From positions 1,426,001 through 1,490,000 of the forward strand of contig NZ_CP054585.1 of assembly GCF_003721435.2 (NCBI RefSeq): a stretch of DNA of 64,000 nucleotides, read 5' to 3'. This DNA comes from Halorubrum sp. CBA1229 (GTDB lineage: Archaea; Halobacteriota; Halobacteria; Halobacteriales; Haloferacaceae). Each line of letters starts with the position of its first letter. The first letter of the stretch is position 1. The position numbers and the translations under genes were made by a program. The notes beneath the pieces were generated by a model. It was not told the DNA's origin. It did not search any database and saw only the letters and a program-made list of their open reading frames with translations. This document shows positions 9,033-16,707 of the stretch, piece by piece.

Positions 9033-10149
9033 TCCGGAGCGCCGTCCCGCCGGCGGCGAGGCGCCCGCCCCCGACCCGGACCGCCCCCCGGCGGTCGAGC
9101 TCGACGGCGTGACGAAGCGGTACGGCGACACCGCCGCCGTCGACGACGTGAGCCTCCGAGTGCGCGAGGGCGAGTTCTTCACGCTGGTCGGTCCCTCGGG
9201 CTGCGGCAAGACGACGACGCTCCGGCTGATCGCGGGGTTCGAGGAGCCGACCGCGGGGACCGTCCGCTTCTCCGGCGAGTCGGTCGCGGGCGTGCCGCCC
9301 GAGGACCGCGACGTGGGCGTCGTCTTCCAGAACTACGCGCTGTTCCCGCACATGACCGTCGGCGAGAACGTCGGGTACGGGCTCAACTTCGCGGACCCGC
9401 CCGAGGGAATGAGTCGCGACGAGCGCGTCGCGGAGCTGCTGGAGCTGGTCGACCTCCCCGACGCCGCCGACCGCGAGCCCGAGAGCCTCTCCGGCGGGCA
9501 GCAGCAGCGCGTCGCGATGGCTCGCGCGCTCGCGCCCGGTCCCGACCTCCTCCTCTTAGACGAGCCGATGAGCGCGCTCGACGCGCAGCTCCGCGAGCGC
9601 CTCCGGGTGCAGGTCAGGGAGATCCAGTCGGAGCTCTCGATTACGACCGTCTACGTCACCCACGACCAGGAGGAGGCGCTGGCGATCTCCGACCGCGTGG
9701 CGGTGATGCGCGACGGAACACCGGAGCAGATCGCGCCCCCGCGGACCGTCTACCGCGAGCCGGCGACCCGGTTCGTCGCTGAGTTCGTCGGCGACAACAA
9801 CGTGTTCGCGGGCCGGGTCACGGCGATCGAGGGCACCTCCGGGGGATCCACCGCCGCCGTCGACGCCGGCGGCGAGACGCTCCGCGTCAGGGTCGGCGGG
9901 GCCACCGACGTCGCCGTCGGCGACCGCCTCACCTTCTCGGTCCGGCCCGAGTACCTGCGGATCGACGAGGGGGAGAGCCGGCTCGCGGCGACCGTCGCGA
10001 GCGCGGAGTTCCTCGGCGAGACGACGCGCGTGACCCTCGACTGGGGCGGTCGCGACCTCGTCGTCCGGACGCGCGACCCGCTCTCCGGGGAGGTCGTCGT
10101 CGGCTTCGACCCCGAAGACGCGCACGTGATCGACGTCGACGCGGCGTGA
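9022..10149 (+). CDS. ABC transporter ATP-binding protein (thiamine/polyamine/iron type)
   Basis: A 375-residue ATPase that energises the preceding permease. It shows Walker A GPSGCGKTTT, Q-loop VVFQNYALFPHMTV, signature LSGGQQQRVAMARAL, Walker B LLLLDEPMSALD and the switch histidine in YVTHDQEEAL, followed by a C-terminal TOBE domain (FSVRPEYLRI). Such CysA/PotA-like length is longer than bacterial ThiQ. The GTG at 9022 was chosen because GGAGGTGA, a strong Shine-Dalgarno sequence, ends five bases before it; the start overlaps the permease stop by 11 bp. The operon ends here, just before repeat element B. Confidence 0.9.
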   Translation: MGSDPERRPAGGEAPAPDPDRPPAVELDGVTKRYGDTAAVDDVSLRVREGEFFTLVGPSGCGKTTTLRLIAGFEEPTAGTVRFSGESVAGVPPEDRDVGVVFQNYALFPHMTVGENVGYGLNFADPPEGMSRDERVAELLELVDLPDAADREPESLSGGQQQRVAMARALAPGPDLLLLDEPMSALDAQLRERLRVQVREIQSELSITTVYVTHDQEEALAISDRVAVMRDGTPEQIAPPRTVYREPATRFVAEFVGDNNVFAGRVTAIEGTSGGSTAAVDAGGETLRVRVGGATDVAVGDRLTFSVRPEYLRIDEGESRLAATVASAEFLGETTRVTLDWGGRDLVVRTRDPLSGEVVVGFDPEDAHVIDVDAA

Positions 10150-10159
10150 TTGACAACGG

Positions 10160-10692
10160 TTTATAAATAGCACATGCAGTTGGCGCGCGCCTCCGAGTGG
10201 CCGGTAGGCCACGAGGAGCGCCGCGCGAGGGAGTCGCTGGCGGCGCCTGCCGCCAGCGACGAGGCTTGGGGAGGCGTGAGGCTGCGGTGCGGTTGCGGGC
10301 GGGTGGGACTCAAAGGGGCAGCCGGGAGGCGGGCGCAGGCGACGCAAGCACTGGAGGGAGCGAACGAAGTGAGCGACCGAAGCGCGCAGCGAGCGTGCGC
10401 CCGCCTCCCGGCTGGGGCTTTGGAGGTGTTTTCCGTCACCGCGGCTGCAACGACGTACAGCCGAGCGGCTGGGGCTTTGGAGGTGTTTTCCGTCACCGCG
10501 GCTGCAACGACGTACAGCCGAGCGGCTGGGACTTTGGAGGTGTTTTCTGTCACCGCGTCAGCAACGACGTACAGCCGAGCGGCTGGGGCTTTGGCGGTGG
10601 TCACTGTCGATCCGGTCTCACTCAGTTATAAACAAACGCCCAGGACTGTAGAGGAGTTCACCGTGCCGTCAACAACCATGACGCAGTCGTTC
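10160..10692 (+). repeat. Repeat element B: best preserved copy, structured core plus five 57-bp units
   Basis: TTTATAAAT at 10160-10168 is followed by the core at 10182. Stem 1 is CTCC-GA-GTGGCC / GGCCAC-GA-GGAG, stem 2 TCGCTGGCGGC / GCCGCCAGCGA, and stem 3 a perfect 19-bp pair, 10319-10337 with 10396-10414. Compared with element A the stems differ in sequence but still pair. Conserved blocks GGGGAGGCGTGAGGCTGCGG, GGGACTCAAAGGGGCAG and CTGGGGCTTTGGAGGTGTT are intact. Tail units begin at 10408, 10465, 10522, 10579 and 10636, exactly 57 bp apart; the first three are nearly identical and the fifth is degenerate. The element fills the gap between the ABC ATPase gene and the TPR gene. It could be a structured RNA with its own promoter or a non-autonomous mobile element. 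Confidence 0.88.
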
Positions 10693-10739
10693 GGTCGGCG
10701 ACGCAACCCTTACGCGTCGTGACCGTCAAAACCGGGTAT

Positions 10740-11633
10740 ATGACCGACGAACGCGACGGCGACCGCCACGAGTTCTCCGCGGGGCAGGGCGTCGACGCCG
10801 ACTACGAGGAGTTCACCCTCGACCCCGAGGAGATCGACGCCGACCCGAACACGGTCGACCCCGTCGACTCCCGCGTGCTCACCGATATCCTCGACAAGCG
10901 GAACGTCGAGAGCGACGCCATCGACGTGGAGCGCCTGATCGACGTCGGGCTCTCGTATATGGGGATCAACCGCTTCGAGGAGGCGACGGAGACGTTCGAG
11001 CGCGCCGCCCAGTTCGCCGAGGAGGACTCGCTGGAGGCCCAGGAGGCGTGGGTGAACAAGGGCGCGGCGCACGCCGAACTCGAAGAGTACGACCAGGCGA
11101 TCGGCGCCTACGAGGAGGCGCTGCGGATCGACGACTCCTCGGAGCACGCCGCGACCGCCGAGACCAACCTCGCGTACGCGCTCTGGGAGTTCGGCCGCAC
11201 CGAGCAGGCGCTCGAACACGCCGAGCGCGCCGTCGAGACCGACCCGCGCTTCGCCGAGGCGTGGTACAACCGCGGGTTCATGCTGGTCGAGCGCGGGCTC
11301 GCCGAGGACGCCGTCACCTGCTTCGACAACGCGATCCGCCTCGGCTACCGGAGCGCGGGCGTCCTCGAGGAGAAGGCGCGCGCCCTCGAGGAGGCGGGCG
11401 AACACGAGCAGGCCGAGGAGGTCGCCGACCGGGCCGAAGAGATCCGCCGCGAGGCGGAAGGGCAGATGGTCGAGGAACAGACCGGACAGGCGCCCGGACC
11501 GGGCGGTCGCGGCGGGCGGGGCGGCGCCGGAAACCGCGGCGGTCGCGGCGGTCAGCCGGGCGCCGGCGAGCGCGGCGAGCCGGCCGAGTCCCCGGAGCGC
11601 GAGCTGCAGGGCGAGGGGCCCGAGGGCTTCTAG
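10740..11633 (+). CDS. tetratricopeptide-repeat protein with Gly/Arg-rich tail
   Basis: A 297-residue acidic protein. Residues from about 60 to 225 hold four to five TPR motifs (for example AEAWYNRGFMLVERGLAEDAVTCFDNAI, described here only by its family pattern at roughly residues 171-198), which form a protein-binding superhelix. The C-terminus is a low-complexity GGRGGRGGAGNRGGRGG segment resembling RGG boxes of RNA-binding proteins. The ATG at 10740 (MTDERDGD) is preferred to the longer frame from 10719. It is followed without a gap by the DUF424 gene and a small basic/acidic protein gene, a block often kept together in haloarchaea. The partner and function are unknown. Confidence 0.85.
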   Translation: MTDERDGDRHEFSAGQGVDADYEEFTLDPEEIDADPNTVDPVDSRVLTDILDKRNVESDAIDVERLIDVGLSYMGINRFEEATETFERAAQFAEEDSLEAQEAWVNKGAAHAELEEYDQAIGAYEEALRIDDSSEHAATAETNLAYALWEFGRTEQALEHAERAVETDPRFAEAWYNRGFMLVERGLAEDAVTCFDNAIRLGYRSAGVLEEKARALEEAGEHEQAEEVADRAEEIRREAEGQMVEEQTGQAPGPGGRGGRGGAGNRGGRGGQPGAGERGEPAESPERELQGEGPEGF

Positions 11634-11954
11634 ATGGGCTCGCCGGCTCCCGTGATGCTCCTGCGCGAGCGCGAGACCGCGGAGGGGACGCTCGTCTCCG
11701 TCTGCGACGCGGACTGTCTCGGCGAGACGTACGAGGACGGCCCCGTGAGGCTAGCCGTCACTGAGGAGTTCTACGGCGGCGACGACGCCGTCGAGGCGAG
11801 CGCCGAGGAGGTCGTCGCCGGACTCCGCCGCGCGCAGGTCGCGAACATCGTCGGGCGCGAGGCCGTCGGCGTCGCGGTCGAGGCCGGGCTCGTCGACGAG
11901 GAGACGGTGCTGGAGGTCGAGGAGACCCGACACGCACAACTGCTCTGGCTGTGA
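11634..11954 (+). CDS. DUF424 family protein
   Basis: A 106-residue protein, the right size for the archaeal DUF424 family, with the pattern MLLRERETAEGTLVSVCDADCLGETYEDG, EFYGG, and RAQVANIVGREAVGVAVEAGLV seen in pieces along the chain. The function is unknown; the family is archaeal and often near translation or RNA genes. The ATG at 11634 directly follows the TAG of the TPR gene, so the pair should be co-translated; an internal ATG at 11655 (MLLRER) is an alternative start that fits homologues slightly better. Confidence 0.8.
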   Translation: MGSPAPVMLLRERETAEGTLVSVCDADCLGETYEDGPVRLAVTEEFYGGDDAVEASAEEVVAGLRRAQVANIVGREAVGVAVEAGLVDEETVLEVEETRHAQLLWL

Positions 11955-11964
11955 GGACGGGGGT

Positions 11965-12291
11965 ATGAAGCGACTCGGGAGGGCGGAGCTCGCGGAGCTG
12001 TTGGGACCGCACCCGCCGTCGGACGCGTTCTGGAGCCGCGCGATCGACGCCAAACGCGCCGTCATCGGCGTCGCGCCGGAGGTCGTGGGGGAGGAACTGG
12101 ACGCCGAGAACCCGGAGCGCGCCCGCCGGAACCGACGCCGACGCGGCGAGCGCGGCCCGGACGGCCCGCTCTCGACGGGCGACATCGTCGACGTCGGCGA
12201 CCACTCGTTCGTCGTCGTCGCGGTCGAGGAGACGAAGGCGGGGGGGCGCCGGTACCGGCTCGATCTGGTGGAGCCGCGGTCGGACGAGTGA
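11965..12291 (+). CDS. conserved haloarchaeal small protein, function unknown
   Basis: A 108-residue protein starting MKRLGRAELAELLG, only 10 bp after the DUF424 gene, so probably in the same operon. It has a central basic patch (ERARRNRRRRGERG) and ends in a beta-rich part (GDIVDVGDHSFVVVAVEETKAGGRRYRLDLV) that reads like a small barrel. I cannot assign a family with certainty. The basic patch next to acidic ends suggests nucleic-acid contact, but that is only inference. Confidence 0.7.
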   Translation: MKRLGRAELAELLGPHPPSDAFWSRAIDAKRAVIGVAPEVVGEELDAENPERARRNRRRRGERGPDGPLSTGDIVDVGDHSFVVVAVEETKAGGRRYRLDLVEPRSDE

Positions 12292-12313
12292 TCGTTTAAA
12301 AGTAGGGACCGCG

Positions 12314-13423
12314 CTACAGGTCCGCGACGTCCTCGATCGCGTCGGTGAGCTCCTTCACGCTCTCGACCGTGTGCTCGCCCATGTGACCGATGCGGAACGT
12401 CTCCTCGGCGATGTCGCCGTACCCGTTCGAGAAGGCCATGTCGTACTCCTCGCTCACTTCCTCGATCGTCGCGGCGACGTCGATCCCCTGCGTGTTCTCG
12501 ATACAGGCGACCGTCTGCGACTCGTACCCCTCCTCGGGGAACATCGCGAAGTGCTCGTCCGCCCAGTCGTGGACGTACTCCATCATCTCCCGGTGGCGCT
12601 CGTCGCGGGCGCGGTGCCCCTCGTCGAGCATGTGTTTCATCTGCTTGCGGTACGCCAGCATGATCGGGATGGCGGGCGTCGAGTGGGTCTGGCCCTTCCG
12701 GTCGTAGTAGTCGATCGCACGCCGGAAGCCGCCGTACCACGAGGAGTCGCCCTTCTCGACCTCGCGGTCGTAGGCGTCGTCGCTGACGACGCAGACCGCG
12801 AGCCCCGGGGGCATCGCGAACGCCTTCTGCGTGGACGCGAAGATGACGTCGATGTCGTGTTCCTCGATATCGACGTAGTCGCCGCCGAGCGACGAGACGG
12901 CGTCGACGGCGAAGTAGGTGTCCGGGAACTCTGCGATCACGTCGCCCATCTCCTCGATCGGGTTCCGGACGCCGGTCGACGACTCGTTCATCACGCCCGC
13001 GACCATGTCGTACCCCTCGTCGCTGGCTTCGAGCGCCTCGCGGACGTCCTCGGGTTTGACCGCCTCGCCCCACTCGTACTCCAGCCGGGTGACGTCCTTG
13101 CCGAGCCGCTCGGCGACGTTGGCGAACCGCTCGCTGAAGCTCCCGCAGGTCGGCACCAGGACGCGGTCGTCGACGAGGTTGAGCGTCGACGCCTCCCAGA
13201 ACTCCGTGCCGGAGGCCGTGAGGATGATCACGTCGTTGTCGGTGCCGAGGAACTCCTTCGTGTCCTCGACGATGGTCGTGTACAGGTCGGTCATCCGGTC
13301 CATCCGGTGCCCGAACGTCGACTCCGTCATCGCCTCGATGACGTCGTCGCGGACCTCGGTCGGCCCGGGGATGTACAGCGTCTTGTCGTCGTAGTCGTCG
13401 CGGTATTCGCGTTTCTCTGTCAC
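12314..13423 (-). CDS. class V aminotransferase (serine-pyruvate / alanine-glyoxylate type)
   Basis: A 369-residue PLP enzyme of the alanine-glyoxylate/serine-pyruvate aminotransferase group. It begins YIPGPTEVRDDV, has the substrate-region TASGTEFWEAS, the aspartate of the cofactor ring in FAVDAVSSLGG, and the Schiff-base lysine in FASTQKAFAMPPGL. It probably moves amino groups between alanine or serine and glyoxylate or pyruvate; the exact substrate cannot be read from sequence. The GTG at 13423 (VTEKREYRDDY) has AGGTGGAT as a Shine-Dalgarno sequence just upstream; a GTG at 13432 is in the same frame and possible. Confidence 0.88.
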   Translation of the reverse strand: MTEKREYRDDYDDKTLYIPGPTEVRDDVIEAMTESTFGHRMDRMTDLYTTIVEDTKEFLGTDNDVIILTASGTEFWEASTLNLVDDRVLVPTCGSFSERFANVAERLGKDVTRLEYEWGEAVKPEDVREALEASDEGYDMVAGVMNESSTGVRNPIEEMGDVIAEFPDTYFAVDAVSSLGGDYVDIEEHDIDVIFASTQKAFAMPPGLAVCVVSDDAYDREVEKGDSSWYGGFRRAIDYYDRKGQTHSTPAIPIMLAYRKQMKHMLDEGHRARDERHREMMEYVHDWADEHFAMFPEEGYESQTVACIENTQGIDVAATIEEVSEEYDMAFSNGYGDIAEETFRIGHMGEHTVESVKELTDAIEDVADL

Positions 13424-13519
13424 GGGATCCACCTGATGGATCGTATCGGGTCGCGAGACAGTATGTTCCTTGTGATATCCGCGAAAGGGAGAGCGGCGTT
13501 CGGGCGTGGAGGCCGCGCC

Positions 13520-13777
13520 CTAGCGCCAGTGCCAGAAGTCGTTGCCGTCGTCCTCGACGGGGTCGGTGCGCTCCCGGAGGTCGACGACGTCCGCTTCGGT
13601 GGGCTCGCGGTCGTCCGGGAGCCGCTCCATGCAGTCGAAACAGAGGAAGAACTCGGAGCCGTCGGCGAGCTCCAGGGTCATCCCCTGCGTCGACTCGAAC
13701 GCGAAGTTCCACAGGTCGCCGATCCCGCCGGCGATCCTGACGGACCGCTCGCAGACGTGGCACGACTCCGAGGCCAT
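13520..13777 (-). CDS. small zinc-ribbon-like haloarchaeal protein
   Basis: An 85-residue protein with two CxxC knuckles, CHVC at residues 6-9 and CFDC near residue 47, in a layout that should bind one zinc ion. The rest is strongly acidic (PDDREPTEADVVDLRERTD) and ends in FWHWR. The start is the ATG at 13777; the longer open frame upstream reads through repeat element C and is not real. Such proteins are common in haloarchaea and lack a known function; adaptor or nucleic-acid binding roles are plausible. Confidence 0.7.
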   Translation of the reverse strand: MASESCHVCERSVRIAGGIGDLWNFAFESTQGMTLELADGSEFFLCFDCMERLPDDREPTEADVVDLRERTDPVEDDGNDFWHWR

Positions 13778-13811
13778 ACGCGAGGTAGGGGTTCGGGGCG
13801 GTAATGCGTGT

Positions 13812-14164
13812 CGGCGAATACGTTGTCGACGGCAGATGGACTTCGAGTAGCTTCGGGTCTCCGACCGCTTGTTTATAAACGGCCGACTGTGGATCGACGG
13901 TGAACACCTCCAAAGCCCCAGCCGGGAGGACTCGGGGGCCTCGTTGCGGTCCTCGGTCGCTCGCGCTGCTCGCTCCCTGCGGTCCTTACTTCGGCCGCCG
14001 TCGTCCTCCCGGCTGCCCCTTTGAGTCCCGCCCCGCACAGCACCGCAGCCTCACGCCTCCCCAGCCTCGTCGCTGGCGGCTGGCGCCGCCAGCGACTCCC
14101 TCGCGCGGCGCTCCTCGTGGCCTACCGGCCACTCGGAGGCGCGCGCCACCGCTCGTTTATAAAT
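13812..14164 (-). repeat. Repeat element C: structured core plus two 57-bp units, minus orientation
   Basis: Reading the minus strand, TTTATAAAC at 14164-14156 precedes the core. Stem 1 (CTCC-GA-GTGGCC/GGCCAC-GA-GGAG) matches element B, stem 2 is TCGCTGGCGGC/GCCGCCAGCGA with a GCCA loop, and stem 3 pairs CAGCCGGGAGGA with TCCTCCCGGCTG. The block GGGACTCAAAGGGGCAGCC is intact. One good tail unit (13925 to 13869, with TTTATAAAC) is followed by a degenerate one starting with GCGGTCGG at the expected 57-bp distance. The element lies between two divergent genes. A further TTTATAAA at 14190 followed by GTCGGGGCTTTG suggests a stray partial unit on the other strand. Confidence 0.82.
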
Positions 14165-14328
14165 GGCTGTGACGCCCTTCCGCGACCTCTTTATAAACCA
14201 CGTCGCCGTCGTCGGGGCTTTGCCGTCCGTTCCGAGTCGCTGTCGGCGGTTCCTGTGGCCCGTCACGGTCGTGAGCGAATCCTGCCCCGGTGCCGGTCGC
14301 TTATATGTGTACAACGGAAGGTGAAGGT

Positions 14329-14997
14329 ATGAACGAGGACTCTCGCGCGGACCGGCGCTCCCCCGTCGGCGAGCCCGTCGTCCGGGCCGACCCCGAGGTG
14401 ACGGGCGAGCGGGCCGCGGAGGCGGTCGGCTTCGACCCCGACGACCCCGAGAGCGTGGCCGAGGCGGCCGAGACGGTGGCCCGCTTCGCGGCCGGCGACG
14501 TCGGCGACGAGGACAACGTCCTAATGTTGCGCGGGGCGGCCGCCTGCGCGGCCTTGGTCCGCGGCGTCGGCTCGTACAAGGCGGCCGCCGAGCGAGCGGG
14601 CGACGACGTCTCCGTGGCGTTCATCCGCAAGTGGGCCCGCGTCCACGACCTCCCGCAAGCGATCCGCCGGCAGGTCGCGAGCGGCCGGATCGCGCCGAGC
14701 GCGGCGAAACACGTCGCGCGCCTCGGCGGCACCGACCGCTACCTGCTCGCGTGGGCGACCATCGACGGCGACCTCACCGTCCGCGAGGTGCGCTCCATCG
14801 CCTCCGCGGTCAACGACGGGGCCGACGTCGAGAGCGCGGTCCGCGAGGCGGGCGTCGAACTCGGGTTCCTCGGCGTCCGGCTCCCCCTCGACACGTACGT
14901 GGAGCTCCGGCGACGCGCCTCGAACCGGAACGTCGAGCCCGGCGCCCTCGTCACCGAGGCGCTCGACGACTACTTCGCCGCCGACGGCTCCGAGTAG
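14329..14997 (+). CDS. haloarchaeal ParB-like helix-turn-helix protein (DUF7119-like)
   Basis: A 222-residue protein. The middle part, SYKAAAERAGDDVSVAFIRKWARVHDLPQAIRRQVASGRIAPSAAKH in pieces around residues 80-130, has the look of a ParB/KorB-type helix-turn-helix in which the second helix follows 'ASGRIAPSAAKHVARL'. There is no nuclease or ATP motif, and no partner ParA nearby. CTTATATG lies 26 bp before the ATG at 14329, so the message is probably leaderless. Its end overlaps the end of the opposite-strand peptidase gene by 28 bp. DNA binding is likely; the target is unknown. Confidence 0.75.
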   Translation: MNEDSRADRRSPVGEPVVRADPEVTGERAAEAVGFDPDDPESVAEAAETVARFAAGDVGDEDNVLMLRGAAACAALVRGVGSYKAAAERAGDDVSVAFIRKWARVHDLPQAIRRQVASGRIAPSAAKHVARLGGTDRYLLAWATIDGDLTVREVRSIASAVNDGADVESAVREAGVELGFLGVRLPLDTYVELRRRASNRNVEPGALVTEALDDYFAADGSE

Positions 14998-16313
14998 CGC
15001 TCGGCGAACCGACCGACCGCGGCCGCGATCGCCGCCCGCCCCTTCTCGACCTCGTTCCACGCGATCGTCTCGTCCGGGTAGTGCGCCTCCGTGACGGTCC
15101 CCGGCCCCAGCAGCACGGTCGGGATCCCCGCCGCGACGTAGTGCCTGGAGTCGGCGCCGTACGTCGCGCCGGTCGGCTCCGGGTTCGGGAGTCCGGCCTC
15201 GACCAGCCCCGCCCGCGCCGCCTCGACGATCGGCTCGTCGACGGCGACCTCGCTCGCCTCGAACTGCACGGAGAACCGCTCGAACGTCGGCGGGTGCTCG
15301 CGCAGCCACGGGTCCTCGGCGACGACCGCGTCGAGCCGCTCGCGGAACGCCGCCGCCACCTCGTCGACCGTCTCGCCCGGTGCGACGCCGATCCGGAACT
15401 CCGCCGTCAGCGATGCCGGCACGGTCGACGCCCACGACCCGGCGTCGACCGTCCCGCAGACCACCGGCCACGGCACCGGGAACTCGGTGTACAGGGGGTG
15501 CGTCACCGACTCGCCGCGCTCGGTTTCTAGGTCCATGAACGCCTCCCGGATCGCCTCGAACCGCGGGAGGACGTCCTCGCCGCGCCACGGCGTGGCGGCG
15601 TGCGCGCTCCGCCCGGTCAGCTCCAGCCGCGCCATCAGCGACCCCTCGGTGGCGACCACGGGGCGCAGCTCGGTCGGCTCCGCCACGATCGCCGCGTCGC
15701 GCTCGAACGGATACGGGTTCGCGAGCGCCGCGGTCGCCGCGCCGTACCCGCCGTCCTCCTCGCCCGCGACCGCCTCGACGACGACGCGGAGCCCGCCGGC
15801 CGGGAGGTCGAGTTCGCCGGCCGCGACCGACTCCCGGACGTCGAGTGCCGCGCCCGCGCAGGCCGCCACCCCCGACTTCATGTCCGCCGCGCCGCGGGCG
15901 GTGAGGGTGTCGCTTTCGGCGTCGCCGTCGTCGCCCTCGGCGTCGCCGTCCTCGGTTCCCCACGCCGGTTCGAAGGGGTCGCTCGACCACTCCGCGGGCT
16001 CGGCCGGCACCACGTCGATGTGGCCGTTGAGGACGACCGCGGGCGTGGCGTCGCTGACGACGTCGTCCTCGCTCGCCCCGCCGAGTTCGAGCACGCCGCC
16101 GACGCTCCGGCGACCCGCCACGTCCGCTTCGTCGAGATCGTCCGGGAAGGAGGGGTGGTCGGCGAGCAGGTCGGGGTCGGCGTCCCACGCGTACGTCTCG
16201 AAGCCGAGGTCGTCGAGGCGGTCCTCGACGAAGTCGGCCGCGGCCGCCTCCCTCCCGGCGGTGGAGGGGAACCGACAGAGGTCGGCGGCGAACGCGCGCA
16301 TGTCGAAGTCCAT
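14970..16313 (-). CDS. M20 family metallopeptidase (ArgE/DapE/ACY1 type)
   Basis: A 447-residue zinc hydrolase. It has the first metal motif VVLNGHIDVVPAE, ARGAADMKSGV, the catalytic glutamates in EAVAGEEDGG, the dimerisation-domain histidine in GRSAHAATPWRGED and a C-terminal GADSRHY...GPGTVTEAHYPDE. It should cleave an amide from a small N-acyl or dipeptide substrate; specificity is not clear and it is distinct from the arginine-operon hydrolase at 43890. The ATG at 16313 (MDFDMRAFAADL) is preferred over a longer frame. An acidic insert (DGDAEGDDGDAESD) sits after the first metal motif. Confidence 0.85.
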   Translation of the reverse strand: MDFDMRAFAADLCRFPSTAGREAAAADFVEDRLDDLGFETYAWDADPDLLADHPSFPDDLDEADVAGRRSVGGVLELGGASEDDVVSDATPAVVLNGHIDVVPAEPAEWSSDPFEPAWGTEDGDAEGDDGDAESDTLTARGAADMKSGVAACAGAALDVRESVAAGELDLPAGGLRVVVEAVAGEEDGGYGAATAALANPYPFERDAAIVAEPTELRPVVATEGSLMARLELTGRSAHAATPWRGEDVLPRFEAIREAFMDLETERGESVTHPLYTEFPVPWPVVCGTVDAGSWASTVPASLTAEFRIGVAPGETVDEVAAAFRERLDAVVAEDPWLREHPPTFERFSVQFEASEVAVDEPIVEAARAGLVEAGLPNPEPTGATYGADSRHYVAAGIPTVLLGPGTVTEAHYPDETIAWNEVEKGRAAIAAAVGRFAERYSEPSAAK

Positions 16314-16424
16314 GCTCGCGGCGACGCGGGCGGTCCCGAAATCGTTTCGGATCGGCGGAGAATCCCCTCGCCGCACGCGGTTTCTAAACGTTTATCCGTG
16401 GTCTCGCCCTACCGATTCGTGTCT

Positions 16425-16498
16425 GGGCCGGTAGCTCAGTTAGGGAGAGCGTCCGGCTTTTAACCGGACGGTCGGGGGTTCGAATCCCTCCCGGCCCG
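16425..16498 (+). tRNA. tRNA-Lys (anticodon TTT)
   Basis: A 74-nt cloverleaf: acceptor GGGCCGG (16425-16431) pairs with CCGGCCC (16491-16497) and is followed by discriminator G; the D arm is GCTC...GAGC; the anticodon arm is TCCGG-CTTTTAA-CCGGA, giving anticodon TTT for lysine AAA/AAG; the T arm is CGGGGGTTCGAATCCCTC. No intron is present and CCA is not encoded. A TTTATCC box about 35 bp upstream could drive it. Confidence 0.97.
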
Positions 16499-16614
16499 TT
16501 TTCCTGCGACCAACGGGAGCAGTGAAAACGCCAGCGGGATTCGAACCAGGGAGCACGCAGCGCCGAGAGAAGCGAGGCAACCGTGCGAGTGGGGTTCGAA
16601 TCCCTCCCGGCCCG
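16475..16614 (+). repeat. 24-bp repeat of the tRNA-Lys 3' end (attachment-site-like scar)
   Basis: GGGGTTCGAATCCCTC followed by CCGGCCCG, the T-arm and acceptor 3' half of tRNA-Lys at 16475-16498, recurs perfectly at 16591-16614. Between them, 16535-16552 carries a reversed T-arm-like piece (GCGGGATTCGAACCAGG). This is the pattern left when an integrase uses a tRNA 3' end as attachment site. Only about 92 bp separate the copies and no integrase is present, so at most a deleted remnant remains. Confidence 0.7.
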
Positions 16615-16707
16615 CTGTACCGCCGCGAGCAACACCGAGAGCGACGCGGCCGCTCCAAGCCGTCGAAATCGAGGGAAAAAGCGCGTGACGTGTCGCCGAA
16701 ACCGAAC

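Noticed and set aside
10408-10692. CRISPR-like repeat/spacer look of the 57-bp arrays
   Set aside because: The variable parts are not unique spacers: they are near-identical in neighbouring units and share the TTTATAAA box. There are no cas genes and no leader.
16504-16556. A second tRNA gene after tRNA-Lys
   Set aside because: Only T-arm-like pieces are present; no acceptor, D or anticodon arm can be folded.
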